From contig NZ_CAJYOJ010000042.1 in the NCBI RefSeq assembly GCF_913776295.1, positions 1 through 63,081 of the forward strand: 63,081 nt of DNA, read 5' to 3'. Both the position numbers and the translations under genes were made by a program. Below are positions 34,517 to 43,295 of the stretch, piece by piece (the first letter of the stretch is position 1; the number at the start of each line of letters is the position of its first letter). Under the pieces are notes generated by a model. The model saw only the letters and a list, made by a program, of their open reading frames with translations, had not been told where the DNA came from and did no database searches. Source of the stretch: an uncultured Pedobacter sp. Lineage in GTDB: Bacteria > Bacteroidota > Bacteroidia > Sphingobacteriales > Sphingobacteriaceae.

Positions 34517-35746
34517 CTATGTATTAATTGTGTTGGATTGGCAGCTGAAAAAGTGTTTTTTATACAAGCTGTTCAGAGAAAAATTACGCTCTAGAATGAT
34601 CAATCCTACAACCGGTAATATTAAAAATTCGATAATGTCAAAACTGTAGAAAAGATAACCGAATACCAATATCAATCTGAAACATTCCAGGTAATAAATC
34701 CACTTGCGCTGCTCCAATAACGCACCAATGTTAATCAGCGTAACCAAAATAAAAATTGCTATGGCTATTTTATGTATTGAGGTTAATGATCCGTAGAGCA
34801 TGGTAGTACCTGTAAGCATGGCAACTACCACAATTAACTGGATATTTAAATAAGTTTTAAATTTGGGGTTGGATTGATCTTGTCTTCTTTGCTGAAAATA
34901 GCGCTCTTCCAAAGCAGGCCTGATATTTTGATCCATCAAGGCTGGGCTGCCAAAGATAGCATTCCATTTGGCCCTGAATCCATTTGCGCGCCTGTAGGCT
35001 TCGCCTATTTCCAGATAATAATGAAAATGCTGCCAAAGGAAACTGTAACTTTTGATCGGGTGGGTTAAGCCATATTTCGGCGCTTCTTCTTCTTTTTGGA
35101 AAGTACCGAAAAGTTTATCCCAAAAAACAAAAACGTCGCCATAGTTTTTATCCAGGTATTTATCATCCGATGCATGGTGAACGCCATGTAAAGAAGGCGT
35201 AATCAATATATTTTCCAACCAGCCCAACTTACCAGCTAATTGCGTGTGCGTAAAAAATGAATAAGCTCCGTGGGCCAACAGTATAGTGATGATCATATTA
35301 GGATGAAAACCCAATAAGGGTAATACGCACCAGAATACATTTCGGAAGATGGCCTGGATGGTGGTAATCCTGGCTGCTGCCGATAAATTAAATTCTTCAC
35401 TTTGATGGTGGACAATGTGCGCAGCCCATAAAAAATTAATCTCATGCCCTAGCCTGTGATACCAGTACCAAACAAAATCGGTAGCAAGCAATAGCAAAAT
35501 CCATACATACCATTTGGTAGAAATGTCGAAAATGGCATAGTTGGAATAAATCCAATTATACACCTGATAAAAACTTGCCGCGATGAATAAATTTAATAAC
35601 CTTTCGGCAATACCCACGCTAAAATTTGCAACGGTACTCTCATATTTAAAAATTTTAGCCTTCTTTTGGTGCTGGGCAATCTTAAATTCAATAAACACAA
35701 AAATAAAAAATGCTGGAATAGCAAATGCAAGGTAGTTTACCGTCAT
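34517..35746 (-). CDS. Sterol desaturase / fatty acid hydroxylase-superfamily membrane protein
   Basis: 409 residues with several membrane helices. The histidine clusters of the di-iron hydroxylase family are present: WYWYHRLGHEINF (HxxxH), HIVHHQSEEFNL (HxxHH) and LHGVHHASDDKYLDKNYG (HxxHH), followed by VFVFWDKLFGT. It would use O2 to hydroxylate or desaturate a lipid in the membrane; the substrate is unknown. Additional helices after residue 300 make it longer than the simplest members. It ends 64 bases before the sigma gene and is probably a separate transcript. Confidence 0.88.
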   Translation of the reverse strand: MTVNYLAFAIPAFFIFVFIEFKIAQHQKKAKIFKYESTVANFSVGIAERLLNLFIAASFYQVYNWIYSNYAIFDISTKWYVWILLLLATDFVWYWYHRLGHEINFLWAAHIVHHQSEEFNLSAAARITTIQAIFRNVFWCVLPLLGFHPNMIITILLAHGAYSFFTHTQLAGKLGWLENILITPSLHGVHHASDDKYLDKNYGDVFVFWDKLFGTFQKEEEAPKYGLTHPIKSYSFLWQHFHYYLEIGEAYRRANGFRAKWNAIFGSPALMDQNIRPALEERYFQQRRQDQSNPKFKTYLNIQLIVVVAMLTGTTMLYGSLTSIHKIAIAIFILVTLINIGALLEQRKWIYYLECFRLILVFGYLFYSFDIIEFLILPVVGLIILERNFSLNSLYKKHFFSCQSNTINT

Positions 35747-35908
35747 AACCGTTTATATCTTTTTTAAATTAACAGAACAAACTTAAATATATTCTACTAA
35801 ATATATAGATTTTATAGTTTATATTATTTTAACTAACAAAATCAATCTTCATTTAATATTTGCCATTTTAATTTATTTGTAGAACTTCGAAATTATAAAT
35901 AAAGCGTT

Positions 35909-36667
35909 ATGGCTACAGAGAAAAAAGTTGAAAACAACAATATATTATCGATTGATATTGGTGGTACAAGTATAAAAACAGTTCTTTTGGATGAAAACGG
36001 TAACATGCTTAATGAATATGTTAAAAGCAAAACTCCGCCTGAAGCTACACCTAAAGATATTGTTAACGGAATAGTAGAACTGGTTAAACCTTTCCCACAA
36101 ACGTTCAACCGCATTTCGATTGGTTTTCCAGGGTATGTTAAAAACGGCATCGTTAAAACTGCACCTAATCTGGCGAAAAACAAATGGGAAGATGTTGATC
36201 TGGCACAACGTGTGGCCAATGTACTGGGGCATCCCGTACGCTTGGTAAACGATGCCGATCAACAGGGCTTAGGCGTGGTTGATGGCAAAGGTTTTGAAAT
36301 TGTTTTTACGGTAGGAACAGGCTTTGGAACCGCACTACTGTTTGATGGCGAATTACTGCCGCATTTAGAACTGGCGCATTTTCCCATAAATAAAGAAGAA
36401 GATTATGACGATTATATCGGGAATAAGGCCTTTGAGAAAATTGGTGCTGAACGCTGGAATAAACGTTTAAAAAAGATCATCGAAGTTTATAAAACGGTTT
36501 TCAACTATGACGCTTTATACATTGGTGGTGGCAATTCTAAACACATAGATTTTAAATTAGAAAGCAATATTAAAATCGTAACCAACAGAGATGGCATTAA
36601 AGGTGGGGCGAAACTCTGGAAACTTGCCGATAAGTACAATATTTTTACTGTATCGCCAAAAAAATAG
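35909..36667 (+). CDS. ROK-family kinase, polyphosphate glucokinase-like
   Basis: 252 residues. The ATP/phosphate motif DIGGTSIKTVLLDENG is at the N-terminus, the catalytic Asp is in VRLVNDADQQGLG, and VFTVGTGFGTALLFDGE and ALYIGGGNSKH follow. It lacks the ROK zinc-cysteine motif. This layout and length match PpgK-like glucokinases, some of which use polyphosphate; the phosphoryl donor cannot be decided here. It is directly before gnd, zwf and pgl, so it fits supplying glucose-6-phosphate to the pentose phosphate route. Confidence 0.85.
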   Translation: MATEKKVENNNILSIDIGGTSIKTVLLDENGNMLNEYVKSKTPPEATPKDIVNGIVELVKPFPQTFNRISIGFPGYVKNGIVKTAPNLAKNKWEDVDLAQRVANVLGHPVRLVNDADQQGLGVVDGKGFEIVFTVGTGFGTALLFDGELLPHLELAHFPINKEEDYDDYIGNKAFEKIGAERWNKRLKKIIEVYKTVFNYDALYIGGGNSKHIDFKLESNIKIVTNRDGIKGGAKLWKLADKYNIFTVSPKK

Positions 36668-36736
36668 CACAATTCTGAATTCATTGTTTATTACAATCTT
36701 TTAACAACAAAATCTGCAATATTAATTTGTAAACCC

Positions 36737-36744
36737 TATTTTTG
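36737..36744 (+). promoter_or_regulatory. Possible -7 element for gnd
   Basis: TATTTTTG is an exact TAnnTTTG match, 22 bases before the gnd ATG and inside the 99-base gap after the ROK gene. No good -33 TTTG is seen at the right distance, so it may be weak or need an activator. Confidence 0.4.
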
Positions 36745-36766
36745 GGTGCACTCAAAAAAATAAAAA

Positions 36767-38182
36767 ATGGCAAATAACGATTCGAAAAAATATAAATTGG
36801 GCATGATCGGTTTAGGTACCATGGGCCGAAACCTTTTATTAAATATGGCTGATAAAGGCTTCTCGGTTACCGGTTACGATAAAGACACCAAAATGATCGC
36901 TAAGCTTGAAGAAGAAGGCAAGGCACATCAGCTGGAAGGATTTGATGATATAGAAAGCTTTATTTCAAGCTTACAAACTCCGCGTACGCTGATTTTGCTG
37001 GTACCTGCAGGCCCGATTGTAGATAGCGTTATTGCCGAATTGAAACCACTTTTAAGTAAAGGTGATATCATCATCGATAGTGGAAACTCGCATTTTACCG
37101 ATACCAACCGCCGTGTGGATGAGCTGGAACGAGATGGCCTGCACTTCTTCGGAATGGGTATTTCTGGTGGCGAAGAAGGTGCACGTTTTGGTCCGAGCAT
37201 GATGCCAGGCGGCGATAAACAAGCTTATAATGTAGTTAAAGATGTTTTTGATGCTGTAGCTGCAAAAGTTGGAACCGACCCTTGTGTAACTTACATTGGT
37301 CCGGGCGCTTCCGGCCACTTTGTTAAAATGGTACACAATGGTATTGAATATGCCATTATGGAACTTATTGCCGAAGTATATGGCATCCTTAAAAACGGAT
37401 TAGGTTATTCAAACGAAGAAATTTATAAAGTATTCAAAAAATGGAATGAAGGCAGGTTGCAATCATTCTTATTGGAAATTACGGCCGAAATCTTCCTGTT
37501 TAAAGATACCGATACACAAAATGATCTTTTAGATCAGATTAAAGATGAAGCACGTTCAAAAGGTACCGGAAAATGGACTTCAGAGGTTTCAATGGAACTT
37601 CAGTTACCTGTACCAACCATTAACGAAGCAGTTTCTAACCGAGATTTATCTAAATTTAAAGCCCTTAGGGTTTCTTTAGAAGAAGCATTCGGTAAAAAAG
37701 ATACTAAAATTGCGGTTACCGTTGAGGAGCTGGAAGATGCATTTTATTTCTCGATGATCAGTGCTTATGCACAAGGGATGCATTTACTGGTTCAGGCATC
37801 AAAAGAATATCAATACGATTTACAGTTGCAGGAAATTGCCAAAATCTGGCGTGGCGGCTGTATCATCAGGGCTAGATTCCTGGAAGATATTTATCAGGCT
37901 TATGACAAAAATAATGCTCTTGAGCATTTATTTGGTGATAACGGTATTCAAAACATTATTAAAGGTACTTTATCCGGCACCCGTAAAACAATCAGTGCCA
38001 GTATTAATGCCGGTTTAGGTATACCTGCTTTTGCTTCAACGCTAACCTATTTTGATACGATTACCACAGGCCGCATGCCTTCAAACCTAATCCAGGCGCA
38101 AAGAGATTTCTTTGGTGCCCATACCTTTGAGCGTATTGATAAAGAAGGTGTGTTTCATGCCGATTGGAACAAATTATCCTAA
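36767..38182 (+). CDS. gnd: 6-phosphogluconate dehydrogenase, decarboxylating
   Basis: 471 residues, the long homodimeric form. It oxidises 6-phosphogluconate to ribulose-5-phosphate with NADP. The dinucleotide fold starts GMIGLGTMGRNLLLNMADKG; the substrate site shows GISGGEEGARFGPSMMPGG and HFVKMVHNGIEYAIMEL (catalytic Lys). The C-terminal helical domain contains WRGGCIIRARFLEDI and is complete. It precedes zwf by 30 bases, so the genes run opposite to pathway order in one operon. Confidence 0.97.
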   Translation: MANNDSKKYKLGMIGLGTMGRNLLLNMADKGFSVTGYDKDTKMIAKLEEEGKAHQLEGFDDIESFISSLQTPRTLILLVPAGPIVDSVIAELKPLLSKGDIIIDSGNSHFTDTNRRVDELERDGLHFFGMGISGGEEGARFGPSMMPGGDKQAYNVVKDVFDAVAAKVGTDPCVTYIGPGASGHFVKMVHNGIEYAIMELIAEVYGILKNGLGYSNEEIYKVFKKWNEGRLQSFLLEITAEIFLFKDTDTQNDLLDQIKDEARSKGTGKWTSEVSMELQLPVPTINEAVSNRDLSKFKALRVSLEEAFGKKDTKIAVTVEELEDAFYFSMISAYAQGMHLLVQASKEYQYDLQLQEIAKIWRGGCIIRARFLEDIYQAYDKNNALEHLFGDNGIQNIIKGTLSGTRKTISASINAGLGIPAFASTLTYFDTITTGRMPSNLIQAQRDFFGAHTFERIDKEGVFHADWNKLS

Positions 38183-38212
38183 ATAATCAGACTTAAGAAC
38201 ATAAATCATAAA

Positions 38213-39727
38213 ATGAAAACCAAAACCGCATTAAACCCGACCATTTTTGTCATATTTGGTGGAACAGGCGATTTAAATAAAAGAAAATTAGCACCGGCCC
38301 TGTATAACCTGTTTATGGAGGGCTACATGCCCGATCAGTTTGCCATTATTGGCACAGGAAGAACTGAATTTACCGATGATAGTTACAAAACGGCTTTGGA
38401 AGAAGCTGTGAATGAATTCTCCCGAACCGGAAAAGTTAAAAAGGATAAGTGGGATGATTTTGCCAATACCATCCATTACTGCCCTACCGACTTTGCACAG
38501 CCGAAAACTTTCGAAAATTTGAAAGCTGCGGTAGAAAAATATCAAAAAGAGTTTGGTACAGGCACACAGGTTATTTTTTACCTGGCAGTTGCGCCTAACT
38601 TCTTCCCTATTATTGCGGAGTGCTTGCAGAAATATAAATTGACACAGGATGAAGACAATAGCCGTATCGTTATCGAGAAACCTTTTGGCCACGATTTAGA
38701 ATCGGCAAAAGAGTTAAATGCATTGCTAAGCACCATTTTCACCGAAAAGCAGATCTACCGGATTGATCACTACCTGGGTAAAGAAACCGTGCAGAATATG
38801 ATGGCTTTCCGTTTTGCCAATGCCTTGTTTGAGCCGTTATGGAACCGCTCATATATCGATCACGTTCAGATTTCGGTAACCGAACAATTAGGCGTGGGCG
38901 ATCGTGGCGGTTATTATGAGGGATCTGGTGCTTTGAGGGATATGATCCAAAACCACCTTTTGCAATTGCTTTGCCTGGTTGGTATGGAAGCCCCAATTAA
39001 TTTTGATGCAGATGAAATCAGGAACCGTAAAGTAGAGGTTTTGAGAGCAATGCGCCCTTTTTCTGCAGAGGATATCCGTTTTCATACGGTCCGTGGCCAA
39101 TATAGCAAAGGCTGGGTTGAAGGCAAGGAAGTTCCGGGATACCGCCAGGAAAAAGGTGTTGATCCTCATTCGAATACCGAAACTTTCGCGGCAGTTAAAT
39201 TCCATATTGACAACTGGAGATGGCAAGGTATTCCTTTCTATTTAAGAACAGGAAAGCGCCTGAACCAAACCTCATCGTTAATTACCATTCAGTTCAGAGA
39301 TGTTCCACATCAGATTTTCTCATCAGGTGTAACCGAAAACTGGCAGCAGAACAGGCTGGTAATCAGCATTCAGCCGGAAATGAGTATCCGTATGCAGGTA
39401 CAGGCGAAAAGACCTGGATTAGATATGGTTTTGAACCCGGTTGATATGGTATTTGATTATAAAGGCACTTATGAAGGTGATACACCAGAAGCTTACGAAA
39501 CCTTATTGCTGGATGCCATGATGGGCGATCAAACGCTGTTTATGCGCGGCGATCAGGTAGAGGCTGCCTGGGAATTGGTAATGCCGATTTTAAATACCTG
39601 GGAAAGTAAAAAATCGATCAACTTCCCGAATTACCCTGCTGATAGCTGGGGACCAGAAGAAGCTGAGGCCCTTATCGCAAGAGATGGTTTCCACTGGTTC
39701 AACCTGCCATTGAAGAATAAGGAATAA
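38213..39727 (+). CDS. zwf: Glucose-6-phosphate 1-dehydrogenase
   Basis: 504 residues. It starts the oxidative pentose phosphate path, making NADPH. Coenzyme loop IFGGTGDLNKRKLAPALYN, active-site RIDHYLGKETVQN, and the substrate segments YYEGSGALRDMIQNH and PFYLRTGKRL are intact. It is 30 bases after gnd. A hairpin at 39734 lies between it and pgl. Confidence 0.97.
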   Translation: MKTKTALNPTIFVIFGGTGDLNKRKLAPALYNLFMEGYMPDQFAIIGTGRTEFTDDSYKTALEEAVNEFSRTGKVKKDKWDDFANTIHYCPTDFAQPKTFENLKAAVEKYQKEFGTGTQVIFYLAVAPNFFPIIAECLQKYKLTQDEDNSRIVIEKPFGHDLESAKELNALLSTIFTEKQIYRIDHYLGKETVQNMMAFRFANALFEPLWNRSYIDHVQISVTEQLGVGDRGGYYEGSGALRDMIQNHLLQLLCLVGMEAPINFDADEIRNRKVEVLRAMRPFSAEDIRFHTVRGQYSKGWVEGKEVPGYRQEKGVDPHSNTETFAAVKFHIDNWRWQGIPFYLRTGKRLNQTSSLITIQFRDVPHQIFSSGVTENWQQNRLVISIQPEMSIRMQVQAKRPGLDMVLNPVDMVFDYKGTYEGDTPEAYETLLLDAMMGDQTLFMRGDQVEAAWELVMPILNTWESKKSINFPNYPADSWGPEEAEALIARDGFHWFNLPLKNKE

Positions 39728-39733
39728 TTATGT

Positions 39734-39772
39734 GATGGTTCATGGCTCAATAGTTTATAGCCATGAACCATC
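39734..39772 (+). repeat. Long perfect stem-loop between zwf and pgl
   Basis: GATGGTTCATGGCT (39734-39747) pairs perfectly with AGCCATGAACCATC (39759-39772); the loop is 11 bases. AATAGTT in the loop is also complementary to AACTATT at 39773-39779, so an alternative or pseudoknotted pairing is possible. It begins seven bases after the zwf stop and ends 20 bases before the pgl ATG. Confidence 0.85.
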
Positions 39773-39791
39773 AACTATTAACCAAAATAAA

Positions 39792-40517
39792 ATGAATCTA
39801 CTTATCTATAAAACATTAGAAGAACTAAACCAGGATCTGGCTGATTATGTAATTAAAATTGCAGAAATGTCTATCGAAGAAAACGATCGCTTTAATTTCG
39901 TACTTACGGGTGGTAGTTCTCCTAAAGCACTTTATCATTTTTTGGCTACCGAAGGGAAGCATAGGATTGACTGGGAAAAAGTGTATTTCTTTTTTGGCGA
40001 TGAGCGCAACGTTCCCGCCAACGATGATAACTACAACGGACTAATGGCCAAAAAAACTATTCTAGATCCGTTGGGTATTAAAGAAGATCATATTTTTTAT
40101 GTAGATACAACCCTGGCACCAGAAAAAGCAGCTATTGAATATAAAAAAGCAATTGACCAGCATTTTAATGGCGAAGACATTATTTTCGATTTAGTCCTGC
40201 TCGGCATGGGCGATGATGCGCATACCGCTTCAATTTTTCCGCATACTACCTTAGTAAAGGATGAAGAAGTGAATGTAGCAGCGGTTTACGTGCAAAAACT
40301 AGATACTTATCGGATCAGTTTTACTGCACCATTAATTAACCAGGCCGATAATGTTGCTTTCTTGGTATTCGGGGAAAATAAAGCAGAAGCATTGAAACAT
40401 GTAATTGGTGATGCCGAAAAAAATCCTGATCTATATCCTTCCCAGTTAATTGATCCGATTGACGGTAAACTAACCTGGTTTACTGACGAGGCTGCGACGA
40501 AGTTACTTGAAGACTAA
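39792..40517 (+). CDS. pgl: 6-phosphogluconolactonase, DevB type
   Basis: 241 residues from ATG 39792; the frame open from 39732 runs through the hairpin and is not preferred. It hydrolyses 6-phosphogluconolactone between the zwf and gnd steps. Motifs FVLTGGSSPKALYHFL, VYFFFGDERNVPANDDNYN and LVLLGMGDDAHTASIFP are typical of the NagB-like lactonases. Last gene of the operon; a terminator follows at 40565. Confidence 0.95.
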   Translation: MNLLIYKTLEELNQDLADYVIKIAEMSIEENDRFNFVLTGGSSPKALYHFLATEGKHRIDWEKVYFFFGDERNVPANDDNYNGLMAKKTILDPLGIKEDHIFYVDTTLAPEKAAIEYKKAIDQHFNGEDIIFDLVLLGMGDDAHTASIFPHTTLVKDEEVNVAAVYVQKLDTYRISFTAPLINQADNVAFLVFGENKAEALKHVIGDAEKNPDLYPSQLIDPIDGKLTWFTDEAATKLLED

Positions 40518-40564
40518 GGGATGACATTGTCTGAAGAAAAACATCTATCAGACTTTTTAACAGG

Positions 40565-40601
40565 AAAAACGGAATATACCCTTGGATTATTCCGTTTTTT
40601 T
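40565..40601 (+). terminator. Terminator after pgl
   Basis: AAAAACGGAATA (40565-40576) pairs with TATTCCGTTTTT (40588-40599), loop of 11, then more T. It is symmetrical enough to stop the convergent gene at 40587 too, whose stop codon lies in the right arm. Confidence 0.85.
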
Positions 40602-40883
40602 ATTGACCAGCTGGCCGAAATCGGCGAAATTAAACTTCGTACCACCAAATCTATGATTGCCATAGAATCTAAAACGCCCTTCGCGTAAATTACGCAGTTG
40701 GGTAAAAATTTTGTACACGTGGTTATTCCTTTCGATCAACCATATGAGTACAACCTTTGTTTCACTAAAATTGTACAGGTTCCGGGAACTAATCAATTTA
40801 ACCACCATTTGAGGATTTTCTTTGAAGAAGATATCAATAACGAAGTGAAAACATTTTTTAGGATAGCGATGGAATGATGCCAT
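40587..40883 (-). CDS. Hypothetical protein of 98 residues
   Basis: The frame starts MASFHRYPKKCFHF and ends FGQLVNKKTE. It contains VIDIFFKENPQMVVKLISS and RFRFYGNHRFGGTKFNFADF, basic and aromatic-rich. I do not recognise a family, and no signal peptide or membrane helix is seen. Its stop codon lies within the bidirectional terminator at 40565-40601, as at a normal gene end, which is the best support. It could equally be a remnant: a stop codon lies only 11 codons upstream of the ATG and no neighbour explains it. Confidence 0.35.
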   Translation of the reverse strand: MASFHRYPKKCFHFVIDIFFKENPQMVVKLISSRNLYNFSETKVVLIWLIERNNHVYKIFTQLRNLREGRFRFYGNHRFGGTKFNFADFGQLVNKKTE

Positions 40884-41119
40884 CTTGTGGCTGGATATTT
40901 CGCGAATTCTGGCCTACATCGTATGAACCGGAAGTGCGCTAAATAATTCTTTAATTTTGGAGCATTGTTAATGGAGACTTTAATGGCGTATTTACATCAA
41001 CCAAAAATAAGTTATCAAATTTGTATAAATAACACTATAAATATCTTTCATCCCCAGTGAACAAAATATTCCATTTATAATGAATAATATTTTATATTTG
41101 TATTGAAAGATATATAGGT
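40884..41119. promoter_or_regulatory. AT-rich region before the DUF4143 ATPase with an inverted repeat
   Basis: ATATCTTTCA (41041-41050) and TGAAAGATAT (41104-41113) are perfect 10-base inverted copies 53 bases apart, the second ending seven bases before the ATPase start. The interval is very AT-rich. It could be an operator pair or the end of a small transferred segment. Confidence 0.45.
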
Positions 41120-42328
41120 ATGCTATTAGAGAGTCAAATTGGGTCGATTCTGGATTCGCAAAATGATGCATTTTCGAATAAAAAAATGGGACTGCAAAGA
41201 AATAATTTACCAAAATTAAAGCTAGTAGAAAACTTTGCTTTAATAATTACAGGTGTAAGAAGATGTGGAAAAAGTACGTTGCTGTATCAGCTATTGAATA
41301 AAAACCAAGAAAAAACACTTTTTATAAATTTTGAAGATACACGATTTGCTGGTTTCGAAACAGATGATTTTGTTAGGTTATTATCTGAAATAAAAAAAAG
41401 AAGAGTAGAAACACTATTTTTTGATGAAGTACAAATACTCGAAAACTGGGAGTTATTTGTAAGACAATTACTTGACGACGAATATAAAATTGTAATAACT
41501 GGATCCAATTCAACACTATTAAGTAAAGAGCTGGGCACAAAGTTGACGGGAAGGCATTTATCGACTGAATTATTTCCTTTTTCTTACGAGGAATTTTTAG
41601 CGTTCAAAAAATTAGAAAACACAGCTGCTAGTTTGCAACGGTACCTGCAAAATGGTGGTTTTCCTGAATACCTAAAAACTGGAAATGGAGTAATATTAAA
41701 CCAGCTTTTAGATGATATATTAAATAGAGACATTGCCATTAGGTATGGTGTTAGAGAAGTGGCTACCTTAAAAAAGCTGGCAGTATATCTTATTTCAAAT
41801 ATTGGAAAACCAGTTTCCGGCAATAAACTAAAAGAAGTATTTGGGATAAGATCAACAACAACCATTCTCGAATTTTTCTCTTACTTAGAAAATACTTATA
41901 TCCTGCAGTTTGTTCCTAAATTCAGTTATTCGCTTAAAATACAAATGCGTAATCCAAAAAAAGTTTATGCAATTGATTTAGGTTTATTTAGTGAAAATTC
42001 AATAGTTTTTTCTGATGAAAATGGGAGACGACTAGAAAATGCGGTATATCTGTATCTTAGATCAAAATATTCAGAAATCTATTATTTTCAGGATAAGAAG
42101 GAATGTGATTTCGTTGTGATGGAAAAAGGAAAAGTGAAAGAGATACTGCAAGTATGTTATGAGTTAAATTCTGAAAACTTGGCTAGAGAGATTGCAGGGC
42201 TGACAGAAGCTATGTCCTTTTTTAACCTTAAAGAGGCAAAAATCATTAGTTTCAACCAAAGCGAGACATTCAGCCGGGATAATCAAACCATTTATATTAT
42301 ACCTGCTCATGAATTTATGATTAGGTAA
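41120..42328 (+). CDS. AAA_14/DUF4143 ATP-binding protein
   Basis: 402 residues. Walker A is TGVRRCGKSTLLYQL (K51), Walker B is ETLFFDEVQ (D102, E103), then the ITGSNSTLLSKELGTKLTGR sensor segment and the FPFSYEEFLAF, NGGFPEYLK and LNRDIAIRYGV motifs of this family; the C-terminal DUF4143 domain ends with a restriction-endonuclease-like region containing YYFQDKKECDFVV. Function is not established for the family. Base composition is more AT-rich than neighbours, and it stands alone, so horizontal acquisition is plausible. Confidence 0.9.
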   Translation: MLLESQIGSILDSQNDAFSNKKMGLQRNNLPKLKLVENFALIITGVRRCGKSTLLYQLLNKNQEKTLFINFEDTRFAGFETDDFVRLLSEIKKRRVETLFFDEVQILENWELFVRQLLDDEYKIVITGSNSTLLSKELGTKLTGRHLSTELFPFSYEEFLAFKKLENTAASLQRYLQNGGFPEYLKTGNGVILNQLLDDILNRDIAIRYGVREVATLKKLAVYLISNIGKPVSGNKLKEVFGIRSTTTILEFFSYLENTYILQFVPKFSYSLKIQMRNPKKVYAIDLGLFSENSIVFSDENGRRLENAVYLYLRSKYSEIYYFQDKKECDFVVMEKGKVKEILQVCYELNSENLAREIAGLTEAMSFFNLKEAKIISFNQSETFSRDNQTIYIIPAHEFMIR

Positions 42329-42413
42329 AAAAATCATTAATTTCTTTGCAAAAGGCAGATTCAAATTAATAATACTTTTAGGGTGGTTTGTGTCTCCACA
42401 AACCACAACCCAA

Positions 42414-43295
42414 TTAATCTAGCTTCTCTTCTATTAGTAATTTAATAATCCCGTCAGCCATACCCACTTTAGGGACATAAATCTGTTTTATACCGGTCCA
42501 TTTCATTAAGGTCAAATAAATCTCGCATGCCGGGATAATTACATCTGCACGATCGGGGTTTAAACCCAGTGTATGAATCCTTTCTTTTAATGAATAACCG
42601 GTTAATTTGTTATACATCGAATTCAGTTTCTGTAATGATAAAGGTGCATTTTCTTTCTCATCCGACATACGGAACAATTTATTGATATTGCCGCCGGTAC
42701 CAATGCCGGCCAAATGCTTATTGGCCTTGGTATGTTCTTTCACCCAATCTTTCATCTCTTCCCAGGTTTCTTCCTTATCCTGGTTATCAAGCATTCTGAT
42801 GGTACCGATATTGAAAGATCTTGATGCTTCAGGAGCTCCTTTTACGAAAACAGATAATTCTGTACTCCCTCCCCCCACATCAATATACAAGTATGTTTTA
42901 TTCTCGTCTAATGCTTCTTCGATATGATTGGCGTAAATGATGTTTGCTTCGCGCTGTCCTTCAATAATTTCTAAAGTAACATCAGTTTCTTTTTTAATCA
43001 GCTTTACAATGTCTTCACCGTTGCGGGCTTCGCGCATGGCCGAGGTTGCACAGGCTAAATATTCAGAAACATGATAAACATCCATTAAATTCTTAAAAGC
43101 AGCCATGGTTTTGACCAGATCTGCTGATTTTTTCTCTGAAATATATTGGTCCAGAAATGCATCATCTCCCAATCGGAGTGGCACACGTATAAGGGTATTC
43201 TTTTTATATTTATATTTTCCGTCTTGTTTGCTAATATCGGCAATGAGTAACCTCACTGCATTCGAACCGATATCTATAGCTGCGTATCTCAACAT
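42414..43295 (-). CDS. Exopolyphosphatase / Ppx-GppA family phosphatase
   Basis: 293 residues, the short Bacteroidota form containing only the two ASKHA domains. The N-terminus AAIDIGSNAVRLLIAD and the central YIDVGGGSTELSVF are the phosphate loops; ATSAMREARNG and the E in EIIEGQREANIIY are conserved. It may release phosphate from polyphosphate or pppGpp; the two cannot be told apart. Its ATG shares one base with the ppk1 stop (TAATG), so the pair is translationally coupled, which favours exopolyphosphatase. Confidence 0.92.
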   Translation of the reverse strand: MLRYAAIDIGSNAVRLLIADISKQDGKYKYKKNTLIRVPLRLGDDAFLDQYISEKKSADLVKTMAAFKNLMDVYHVSEYLACATSAMREARNGEDIVKLIKKETDVTLEIIEGQREANIIYANHIEEALDENKTYLYIDVGGGSTELSVFVKGAPEASRSFNIGTIRMLDNQDKEETWEEMKDWVKEHTKANKHLAGIGTGGNINKLFRMSDEKENAPLSLQKLNSMYNKLTGYSLKERIHTLGLNPDRADVIIPACEIYLTLMKWTGIKQIYVPKVGMADGIIKLLIEEKLD

